DNA of 64,000 nt, taken from contig NC_135240.1 of assembly GCF_947623445.1 (NCBI RefSeq), positions 11,160,001 to 11,224,000 on the forward strand. Reading direction: 5' to 3'. The notes under the pieces are model-generated. The model was given only the letters and a program-made list of their open reading frames with translations, ran no database searches and had not been told where the DNA came from. This document shows, in pieces, positions 38,819-47,551 of this stretch; positions within the stretch are counted from its first letter, which is position 1; every line of letters begins with the position of its first letter. The DNA comes from Clavelina lepadiformis (taxonomy: Eukaryota > Chordata > Ascidiacea > Aplousobranchia > Clavelinidae). Both the position numbers and the translations under genes were made by a program.

Positions 38819-39893
38819 GATGGTGGTATAGATTAATCCAAGCCAGAAAGGAAAATAATGTAAATATGCAGAAGGTTTTCTAGGCCAGTTATCTTTCGTC
38901 GAGTCATCTGGCGTTCTTAAGCACACACAGTTTTTGTTAATGTTGGATATAGTTAGACAATCTTAAATTTTGTAGTAAATGCTAAAGAGACATTGTAATT
39001 TTTCAGAATTTTTTGTATTTATCATATTTAAAACTTTAACTTCTTCCTACACCACTGGCATACGTGCTTCCGGATTAACAGATTTGCAAAGCTTGTCTTA
39101 ATCGATATCGATAAATAGTAAAAGTGGTTACAGTATTTTGTCTTGCTGATGTGAGTTATAACAGAAAATAACATTTCCTACCATGCCGTTTATAAAATGT
39201 ACAAATACTTTATTTTAAGCCTATAGGTTAACAGCTTAGAAGGTTGTCTTGCATTTTTATCGGGTATAATCTTAACATGAACTACATAATCATACCAGCC
39301 TGACAGCCCAGCGAAGTCAATAACAGCCTAATGCAGAAACGCGTTGCGAAGTAAATCTCGTTTTAAAGCCAGTATGCCAGCATATCCTGTGGTACAACTT
39401 TCCAAGATACACATAACTGACATCAACGCTATAACAATATTAACTTGCCTATTTTTACACAGGCTGAGTTTTAGTTGTGTATGCCGGCGTGACTGCAATT
39501 GCACTACTGCAGAAAAAGTAGGCTACTATACATTTAAAATCGCGCAATAAAAACTCATAACTGTTCAAACAAAACTTTAAAAATACCCTGCTGCGCTTAC
39601 TTTTTTAGTAGCATGTTTGTTGTAAAGAAAAAACGTTTCACCAACACTTAAAAGTCTGTTGTAAAACCTGAGCAAGTTTTTTTTTACTGATGTTATGGTA
39701 TTTCCAATTGTCAGTGTTGAAACTAATGTAGGCCATTAATACTTGCACAAATCGAGTCTTGGTATAAGTTGACCGCCGTAAAAGTAATTTTGTTTCTTGG
39801 TATTATAATGGCAAACCTTGGCTTTTGAGATATTACTTTACAGTCCAGTCAATTTTAGCTTATAAATTATTTTGCAGTTTTAGTTGGACTGTA
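38819..39893. other. Non-coding stretch
   Basis: AT-rich DNA between two transposons. The longest open frame is 68 codons (39344-39550) without motifs. Nothing else recognised. Confidence 0.45.
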
Positions 39894-40276
39894 GAGGAAG
39901 GTGGTGTAAAGCGGACCAACGGGGTAAAGTGGCACCCCTCTTATTTTCTTAATAAAGTTTTTTAACCGCGCGGATACCACTAAGTTTAGTGAAGCATGAC
40001 ATAACGTGGTTGCAGACGCCATTATTCAAGGTTACGTGGAAAAGAAGGCAAGAAAAGGCACGAAATTCGTTTTTTGTACTCTCTGATCTATTGAAAGGTA
40101 TGTCTTGTAACTTAGGTTTTATTTTACATGCATAAGGTAGAAGTTTGGTTGAATGGTAGAAAGGAGTTTTACTGTATCACGTACGCATTACATAGGTTCA
40201 TTCCGCTTACTGACTAGCCAAAATTTGGCCAACAGTCAAAATAATAGTAACCAAGGGGTGGGGGTAAAGTGGACCA

Positions 40277-40912
40277 GTGGTTGCTCCATCTGATGTTACT
40301 GATATTCCTATTGATCCTGTTCCAACCAACACCGAATCTTACTCCGTTAATGTTAGTTCAACTAGCATTGACTTGTGTGATGGCAGAAATATTGGCTTAG
40401 ATGCGGCTGGTCTTCCCGAAATGCCTGAATCGTTACCTGCACAGCCAATAGATGTAGCCCAACCGTCCTCTCCTGAAGATGCAAATTCCAGTTTCACAAT
40501 TATAAGTCCTGTTGAAGTGCTTCCTATGCCGAAAGCAGCTCACACTCGCCAAAGGAGGAAGTCTAAGAGAGGTGCAACTGCTATTTTAACCAGTTCACCA
40601 TACAAAAAGCAGTTGGCTGCAACGAATCGTAGCCAATCCGCGGTATCTGGCAACAGCAGTAAAACAAGTTCATCGAAAAAGCGGTCTATGAAGAAAGCTA
40701 AGGTTTCCAGGTCATCAATGCAGCAGAAGGACACAGTCGATGAAAGTGATAACAACGTAGATGCAGAATGCTTTTACTGCAACGAATTGTATTCCAAATC
40801 ACCCGAGAATGATGGGTGGACCCAGTGCTCCAAATGCATGCGATGGGCGCATGAAGCCTGCTCTGGGTGTAATGAAGAGGATGACAACTTTATTTGTGAA
40901 TTATGTTTTTAA
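40277..40912 (+). pseudogene. C-terminal remnant of Tigger/pogo-like transposase with PHD-like zinc finger
   Basis: Open frame of 211 codons ending TAA at 40912. It begins without a credible ATG (first codon GTG directly after a terminal-repeat-like motif), so it is a 5'-truncated fragment. The first part is acidic and Pro/Ser-rich, then comes a Lys/Arg/Ser-rich linker (residues 90-150). It ends with a cysteine-rich domain: C165-x2-C168, C184-x2-C187, H192-x2-C195 and C207-x2-C210, with WTQCSKCMRWAHEAC between. Linker plus terminal PHD-like finger is the usual end of many invertebrate pogo/Tigger DDE transposases (family knowledge). The alternative is a host PHD protein, but the transposon ends on both sides argue against it. 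Confidence 0.7.
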
Positions 40913-41028
40913 ACATTGATGGTGAACTGCGATTACTTTCATAACTACTTCGCTTATGATGACAATTTGTAAATAAATTGATTGTGATGTGGAACAAATT
41001 GCCTTGTTTACTCAAAACTTACAGTGGT

Positions 41029-41060
41029 CCACTTTACCCCACACATGTGGGGTAAAGTGG
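41029..41060. repeat. Subterminal hairpin of the Tigger-like element
   Basis: CCACTTTACCCC and GGGGTAAAGTGG face each other across 8 bp. The motif repeats the terminal sequence of the element, suggesting multiple transposase-binding sites or a nested joint from internal rearrangement. Confidence 0.75.
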
Positions 41061-41326
41061 AATATTGGAGGTGCTTTTAAATCAAAAATATTTTATGTAA
41101 GAAAGCAAGCAATCAATAAAAGGGCACTTCAAAAATTAGCGAAATACCTTAGAGTTAACTCTCAAAACAAACAAGTCAAATGTTTTGGTGAAATCAGTGA
41201 ATTGTAACGATTAAGCCTTAGGTGGTCCGCTTTACCCCACCCTCCCCTAAGTTCCAAAACTAAATCAACCGTGTTTCTAAGAGCTCCAGCATTCATCAAC
41301 TAAATCCAAATTGGAATACTTGTAGA

Positions 41327-41504
41327 CAGTGATGGGATTGAAAGACTTTAACATCCGGTTCGCTCACTAGCAGCATGCCATATTGACCCGGGGCCAATAT
41401 ATATAGACCTATAAATACGCTGGTTCAACCGGTTCGCGAAAGTCATTAAAATTCCAAGAACCGGTTCGCACGAACCGGTGCTAACCGGCTGAATCCCACC
41501 ACTG
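41327..41504. mobile_element. hAT-type MITE (178 bp) with perfect 8-bp TSD
   Basis: Begins CAGTGATGGGATTG and ends GAATCCCACCACTG, inverted ends with one mismatch in the outer 13 bases. The octamer CTTGTAGA is present on both sides (41319-41326 and 41505-41512). The internal part is rich in AACCGGTTCG words. No coding capacity. Confidence 0.9.
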
Positions 41505-41512
41505 CTTGTAGA

Positions 41513-43138
41513 TCGGCAGCGAGAACGAGTAGGTAACTTGCCTGATCTATTTCTTTTTAAACACGTAACTGATCGAGTATCCTATACTATCAAATTAACA
41601 TTAAAACCTTAATATATCTACAATTCATTGAAGATACCAAAAGCAATCCGCGAGGATTTCCTTAAATATACTTCATTTATTCCTGTCACCTGCAGCTCCT
41701 CAATCTTTACGTCGGAAATTTATGTATTTGTACTCACTGGCACGTTTGCTGGATACACAGCTTTTTTGTGAAATTACCAAGTACAATGTCTGTGTTTCAG
41801 GCTATAGACCTAAACTTAATCTTCTAATGCTATAACATAGTAAACCAATAGATGCAAGTTGTAAAATAATCGTAAAAGTGACGGGTTGTTGCAGAGCTGA
41901 TGTCCCGGGGACATTAGTTATGTCAAACAACCTAACTTGAACTTCAAAGTATCACTGCATTAAAAAGTTTTCATTTTTATAAGAAGTTGTTAAATTAAAA
42001 ACAACAATACGGAAACTGCAAAAAGTGTTATGGTTTAGATACAAACCTAAGGTTGATATGTATGAATTGACTACGTTTCTGATTTTTATGCTAAAACAGA
42101 ATAAACCTAGCATTTTAAAACACTATTTTTATTACAAATGGGATGTTTTTGCTGCATAAAGTAACCGATTGATTTCGTTTGTTGGAAAGTGGCCTTTCTT
42201 GGTATTGCGTATAGAAATCTTTTTTGTTATCTTTTGCATTTCAGTTTATAGTAGACACTTAGAACTAGTCGTTTGTGTTTTCCAATTTACTACTATTTCA
42301 GCTTGTTTCTTTATTGTGATGACGTTTTTTAGTTTTCTTTTATTTGAGTTCCATTGCGAGTTCTTTTTCTATTTCGTTTAGGTCATTCTATGTAGGCTTG
42401 GTAATTTCTTTTTAAAATCTGCTGTAATTGCTGCCATTAGCATACCGTATCTGTAAGTATTATACTATTTTACTATTGCTGTAAGTTGTTCAGGTTGAAA
42501 CAAACTCGCATCCTTGCCTGCGTTTTTCGATTGGGTGCTGCCCGGTCACTATATTTGTTACTGACTTCAATTGCTGGTGTTTGTTTGAAATATATACTTT
42601 GGATAATTAAAAAGTTTGTAACGTTTTTTAATCAGCATAGTTTTGTATTTAATACAATCTAACCTACATTTAAATTTACACAAAGCACTCAACAAGGTCT
42701 CTGTTCTGGTGAAGAAACTAAAATGATGAGAACGAACAACAGAGCCTTACATCTATAAAACATAAGTATAGTGATATTTGTTAAAATAATGAACGTTTAG
42801 GCTAGAATAACTCGCTGGAGTCTCCAGTGTTGACCTTGGACCTTTTTTTTATTTCAATACACATTGAAACATTTATTGAAATTAACAGAAATATTTCCGG
42901 AAATACGAGAAATACGAGTAACAACATTAAAAGACGTTCACTGCAAAACACATATGACACTACATAATAAGGGCACTAAAATTTACACAAACTGTTATTT
43001 GACAAATAAGGAAGTTTATTGCGCAAATTGTAGGTTGTGGGCGATGCCTCTGAGAAAATCTAATATGTCACGGTTTGCAAAATCTTCAACGATGGTTTGA
43101 AGTCGCGCATCCAGATGGCTATAGGCTCAATCACGTGG
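41513..43138. other. Non-coding stretch
   Basis: Between the MITE and the hAT transposon. Open frames at 42169-42381 and 42864-43100 are short and show no recognisable domain. Nothing else seen. Confidence 0.45.
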
Positions 43139-43572
43139 CTATAGGCCAGGCATGAACAACTCAAAACAGTACGCGGGCCGTTTCAGGGAAAAAATATTTT
43201 TCGCGGGCCGCATGCTAACGTTGTTGTAACTAACGTGTAGCCTACTTTATATAATGTGACCGTTAAATAAGAGATATCGTTGAGAAGATGGTTACTGTCA
43301 AGAGACGGTTGCCTTTCGCAATACAGTATCTAGTTTTTAACGCTTATCGGCGGTAAAGCATCGGATTCGTTGATTGTGTCACTGTAACCATGGAGAAACG
43401 TTTATTATTGTTTTGTTCTATTTATCTCTCATAAGAGCTTGTAACTATGTTTCGACGGTTTTATAACAAAAGTAACCCCTCGACGGTGACAAACAAAAAC
43501 AAATCCAACGAAGTATAAATTCCTAACAATAACAAGAAATCTATATACAAGACAAATATCAAAAAATGAAAT

Positions 43573-45360
43573 TTAATGAGAAACGTTACATCTTTTGTTC
43601 GCAACAAGCAAGTCATAATTAGGCGAGATGCTGGAAGTTGATATTTTTAGGATATCTTCCAAATGTCCATCAGTAAGCAAGGATCGTTGCTTACTCTTGT
43701 TATAGTTCATTACTGAGAACGTTTGCTCACATATATATGTGCTTCCAAATAAGCTGAAAATTTGTTTTGCCATGGTAAGCAAATTTTTAAACTTTTCTTT
43801 GGGCAAAGACTTGTAAAATTCTTGCAAACTGCTTTCTCCATATTTTGTTTTGTACAAAGATGAAGTTTGCAAATCAATGACCTCCATTTGTAAATGTGGA
43901 GGTGCTTCTTCCGGCTCTATTGAAAATGGATTTTCAATGATTTTTAGCTGTAGTTTTTCTTCACTGGAAAGAGAAAGCCTGCTGTTAAATTCTTCAATCA
44001 GAAATTTGATTTGTTGAGCATATTTGATTTCTACTGCTGAATGCCTCTCTTGCAAAATATGCTGTGAACAGGTTGGAAAATGTACCAATATTCCATTTAA
44101 AAGCTGATTTTTGAAAAGTCCTAACTTTGCTTTGAACCCGTTTACCGCAGCAAAAAGATCGAAAATCAGCTGTCCTTTTCCTTGAAGCTTCATATTGAGG
44201 TCGTTCAAATGTGAAGTAATGTCGCAAAGAAAAAATAAATCTTCATTCCAAGACAAATCGTCTAGCTCGGAAAACTTTTTTGGCTCCGTTTCCAAAAATT
44301 TCTTTATCTCGTCTTTCAAAGCAATGAACCGTTTTAGTACTTTTCCTCGACTTAGCCACCTTACATCGGTGTGGTACACTACGTCACCATATTCTGCACC
44401 AGTTTCTTCAAGAAACGATTTAAATAAGCGATGCTTTACTTTCCTAGTCCGAATGTAGTTTACAATCGAAACTGCGACCGACATCACATGATCAAATTTT
44501 AAAACCTTGCTGCATAAAACCTGTTGGTGTATGATGCAGTGGTGAGCAATTATCTTTCTACCAATAACCTCCTGTAGCAAAGACATCGCTCCTTTCGTCT
44601 TTCCGCACATTGCTGGAGCACCGTCAGTGCACATTCCAACCAGTTTTTTAAAATCAGCGGATAGTTTTGTAGTAATGCAATCAACAATTTCGCCGCAGAT
44701 GTGTTTTCCAGTGGTACGACCTTTCATAGACTGCATACCAGCAAGGTTCTCAGACACGTTAAAATTATCGTCAATGCCTCTTATAAACACCAAAAGCTGT
44801 GCTGTATCAGTACAGTCCGTACTTTCATCCACAGCCAAAGAATAAGAATGAAATTCATTTACTTTTTGTTGTAGTTGATTTGTTAAGTTTGCCGCAATAT
44901 CTTCAACTCTGCGTTGTACAGTTGTACGTGAAAGACTAACGCTTCGAAATTTCTCGATCTCTCTCGGGCAAATCCTAGAAACTGCACGCAACATGCATTT
45001 TTTAACGAATTCTCCCTCAGTGAAACTTTTTCCTGCAGCAGCAATATCCGTTGATATTTCGTAGCTAACTCTGGTAGCGGTAACATTTACCGGACGCTTA
45101 AAAAAATTTCGTTCCGAGCAAAGATTCTTAAGTAAACTGTCTGCTTTAAGGTTCCTTTCAGTAGCATCTAATTCAGCTAGGTTCGGGTGATTCGATTCAA
45201 AATGGCGTCTCAGATTATACTCCTTTGGGACTGCAACCACATTTCGGCAAACAAGACACAGTATTTTCGAGTTTGTTTCTGTAAATAAGTATTTACTTGT
45301 CCATTCTCGGTTAAAGATTCTGCCCTCATTTTCAATCTTCCTTCTCTTGTTTTCAGTCAT
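43573..45360 (-). CDS. hAT transposase with N-terminal zinc finger (GTF2IRD2/ZBED-like), 595 aa
   Basis: Single-exon frame from ATG (45360) to TAA. It catalyses excision and insertion of the surrounding element by an RNase H-fold DDE mechanism. Order of parts: a Zn finger with C35-x2-C38 and H53/H58 (BED/SPIN-DOC-like); an RNase H-fold core with D178 (LAVDEST) and D246 (CTDGAPAM), then HHCIIHQ at 273-279 and RWLSRG at 335-340; and a C-terminal region with SLFGSTYICEQTFSVMN (537-), where E545 is the likely third acidic residue and which belongs to the hAT dimerisation region. The length fits domesticated and free GTF2IRD2-like hAT proteins. No frameshift or stop and a perfect TSD make recent activity plausible. 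A domesticated gene is less likely because terminal repeats are intact. Residue roles are inferred from family knowledge. Confidence 0.93.
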   Translation of the reverse strand: MTENKRRKIENEGRIFNREWTSKYLFTETNSKILCLVCRNVVAVPKEYNLRRHFESNHPNLAELDATERNLKADSLLKNLCSERNFFKRPVNVTATRVSYEISTDIAAAGKSFTEGEFVKKCMLRAVSRICPREIEKFRSVSLSRTTVQRRVEDIAANLTNQLQQKVNEFHSYSLAVDESTDCTDTAQLLVFIRGIDDNFNVSENLAGMQSMKGRTTGKHICGEIVDCITTKLSADFKKLVGMCTDGAPAMCGKTKGAMSLLQEVIGRKIIAHHCIIHQQVLCSKVLKFDHVMSVAVSIVNYIRTRKVKHRLFKSFLEETGAEYGDVVYHTDVRWLSRGKVLKRFIALKDEIKKFLETEPKKFSELDDLSWNEDLFFLCDITSHLNDLNMKLQGKGQLIFDLFAAVNGFKAKLGLFKNQLLNGILVHFPTCSQHILQERHSAVEIKYAQQIKFLIEEFNSRLSLSSEEKLQLKIIENPFSIEPEEAPPHLQMEVIDLQTSSLYKTKYGESSLQEFYKSLPKEKFKNLLTMAKQIFSLFGSTYICEQTFSVMNYNKSKQRSLLTDGHLEDILKISTSSISPNYDLLVANKRCNVSH

Positions 45361-45500
45361 AACGCGATTACGGCCTTACGGGGTACTGTATATTCCACAA
45401 AATGCTGACAACTCAACCAACAGTAAAATCCTGATTTACACTAACACCTGCGGTACCAGACACTACGTTTTGAAAATGTTCATCCGCGCTCGTGTTCTCT

Positions 45501-45550
45501 ATAGATATCTTATATGTAATAACTATAGTTATTATATATAAGATATCTAT
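45501..45550. repeat. 50-bp near-perfect palindrome inside the hAT element
   Basis: The two 20-base arms (ATAGATATCTTATATGTAAT and its partner) differ at one position and meet around AACTATAGTT. It lies between the transposase start codon and the element's right end, so it could be part of the promoter or a transposase-binding structure. Confidence 0.85.
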
Positions 45551-45717
45551 GGTGCTCTCTCGCTTTGTGCAGAAACAAGCAACAAAGGTTGGATTGTTCT
45601 TGTAAAATTTTTCAGCAAAAATGAGCGAAATCACGGAATATCTCGCGGGCCGCATGAAAAGGTGTCGCGGGCCGCATGCGGCCCGCGGGCCGCATGTTGT
45701 GCATGCCTGCTATAGGC

Positions 45718-46400
45718 ATTACACCGGGTTTACTGGCAACTCACTTAAACAACACAAAGTCGTAAATCTACAAAACAAGATCACTTGATTCCTGTCTGTT
45801 CAATCTGCTGATTCTGCTCATCTGCTGTCTCACTCTCCAGTCTCCACCTGCTGGGCTTCTCCAACTCTTTTTGCAATTTACAATTATTAGTATAACCATA
45901 ACCAAGACTTAAAACTAGGGGAGTCCTGACGTACAGCTTCAATCTGACAATTTACTTAACTAAAGTGTCCATTGTTATTGCAATGAGTCCATTGTTACAA
46001 CATGAGATAGGCTACAACGCATTGTTTCATAATCTCATCAAACAACTCGTCTAGACCGGGAAAATGCATGTAACAATAGGAAATCTATGAATAAAGGTGA
46101 AAAACCCGTAGGGTCACCCTACACCCTACAAGGGGCCAAAAAACTCTACGAGTGGCAACCTTGACTGCAATACACATACTAAATTGGATAGTGACTAGAT
46201 AGCGACTAGATAGTGAATTAGAATTTTGACCTTTTGACGGCCAATTTGTCGCCGGTTAATTTGATCGCCGGCCAATTTACGTCACGGTTAATTTGATCGC
46301 CGGCCAATTTGTTGCCGGTCAGTTGTCCACTACCAGTTGTCGCCGGTGAGTTTGTTCACGATCACTTCTCGTGATCCCAATCAGCTATATGAACACTTAC
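45718..46400. other. Non-coding stretch with GCCGGCCAATTTG minisatellite
   Basis: No coding sequence. At about 46238-46347 there are imperfect tandem units of about 30 bp built on GGCCAATTTGTCGCCGGTTA and TTTGATCGCCGGCC. Before it are shorter direct repeats (GATAGTGACTAGATAGCGAC). Confidence 0.6.
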
Positions 46401-46482
46401 TTCTACGTACTTCAGAAGTTTGTGTAAGAAGCAGCTGTTGACATAACCTCACTGGTTGGTGCTTTGGTAAACAACATGACAT
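46401..46482 (-). pseudogene. Orphan GPCR first exon (GPCR-E remnant)
   Basis: The minus strand aligns with exon 1 of GPCR-D: ATG (46482 or 46477), APTSEVMSTAASYTNF, then a GTAAGT donor at 46395-46400. Small indels after the ATG and two in-frame stops (TGA, TAG) before the donor break it. No other exon of this receptor follows; the DNA downstream is a minisatellite and then transposon. A dead relict of another array member. Confidence 0.75.
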
Positions 46483-47551
46483 TCACTCAAACTAACTTGT
46501 TTCGAAAACCGACTGTTTCCGTGACCGACTGTAAGATATAATAAATCTTCTACTGTGGGTGAAATTTTATAGAAATCTGTTCTAAGTTTTAAGTATATAA
46601 AATGGTACATCAAAAAACTTTTTATTCCCTCATGCATTTTTAAAGTTACACGACAAGGATTTCTAAAATTGAGAAATCTCGAGAAGCTTCCTTCCTAATT
46701 ATTAATGATTCTAAAATTTTCCATATCACGGTATGTAATGTTCAGGCTTGAAACCAGTGCAGACTCGAGTATTTTTTATGTTTTTTAGTCATAAAAGTAA
46801 GCAAAATGGTTTTTGTTAACGGAAGTCACTGTGCAGTAGATATTTACTCTGTACATAATAGATGAACGGAAATTGTGTAAAATCTTTATGAAAAGTGCAA
46901 ATTATTTGCGAAAATTTGGCGAAAACTATAATAAAATTTACTTTTTGCAGATTGGCGCAAAGTCCAAAAAGCTAAAAAAATCAAAGCTGAGCTAATTTTG
47001 CAAAATCAAAAAAAGTTTTTAAATAGAAATAAGTTTTATTTTGCCAATAAATCCTATAGCTATTCTATATTGGATACCAGAAAATTTTCTTTTTTGATTA
47101 AGATTAAATGTAAACATAAACACAGAAACTCTTCTCCTTCTTTCGTGATATGTATAGAGCAGGAACTCGACATTTTTTTCAGGCGAGTTTTAGGTTTACA
47201 CAATAAAATGTTACATTCGTCGCAGCTACACTCGCTAATATATATCGTTGTGCAATAGTATACTTAACCTCGAAATTGTTTTTTTCATGGTATTAGATCA
47301 AAGATAATAAAATCCGAAAAATAACTTTCAGCGACAGAAATTAATACACCATATAGTATAAAAGTTGTTTTATTAATAATTAATTTATACACATGCAAAG
47401 AAGAGTGTTTTTTAAAAATTTAAAAAATACTTTCACAAAAAGTGCAACTGCTTAAGTAAAAGTGCTACAAAATATACATTTTCACGATAGCGTTTATTAA
47501 CTGTTAAATATTGCAGAATAGGTTGTGAGTTGGATTGAAATTGTTTTCGAC
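46483..47551. other. Non-coding stretch between GPCR-E remnant and dynein 3' end
   Basis: AT-rich; nothing recognised. It would include the 3' UTR of the dynein gene on the minus strand. Confidence 0.45.

Larger units (their letters stand above)
39894..41247 (+). mobile_element. Tigger/pogo-type DNA transposon, internally deleted (about 1.35 kb)
   Basis: The ends are inverted: GAGGAAGGTGGTGTAAAGCG on the left, and on the right CGCTTTACCCCACCCTCCCC, whose reverse complement starts GGGGAGGGTGGGGTAAAGCG. Both sides abut TA (39892-39893 and 41248-41249), the Tc1/mariner/pogo target. Further GGGGTAAAGTGG motifs lie inside at about 40261 and as a hairpin at about 41029-41060. It keeps only the C-terminal part of a transposase frame (see 40277-40912). 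The DDE catalytic core is missing, so it is non-autonomous. Confidence 0.75.
43147..45709 (-). mobile_element. Complete hAT transposon with perfect 8-bp TSD
   Basis: Left end CAGGCATGAACAAC and right end GTTGTGCATGCCTG are inverted with one mismatch. Identical octamers CTATAGGC flank the element at 43139-43146 and 45710-45717. Both subterminal regions are dense in GCGGGCC/GGCCGCATG words, the usual hAT subterminal arrangement. The element (2563 bp) holds one long minus-strand transposase frame without introns or stops (43573-45360) and a 50-bp near-palindrome at 45501-45550. All parts needed for autonomy look present. Confidence 0.93.

Noticed and set aside
40989..41207. 72-codon frame downstream of the Tigger-like remnant
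   Set aside because: Runs across the subterminal hairpin and lacks any motif; chance open frame in the element's 3' region.
43994..45086. Several shorter frames on both strands inside the hAT element
   Set aside because: Shadows of the 595-codon transposase frame.
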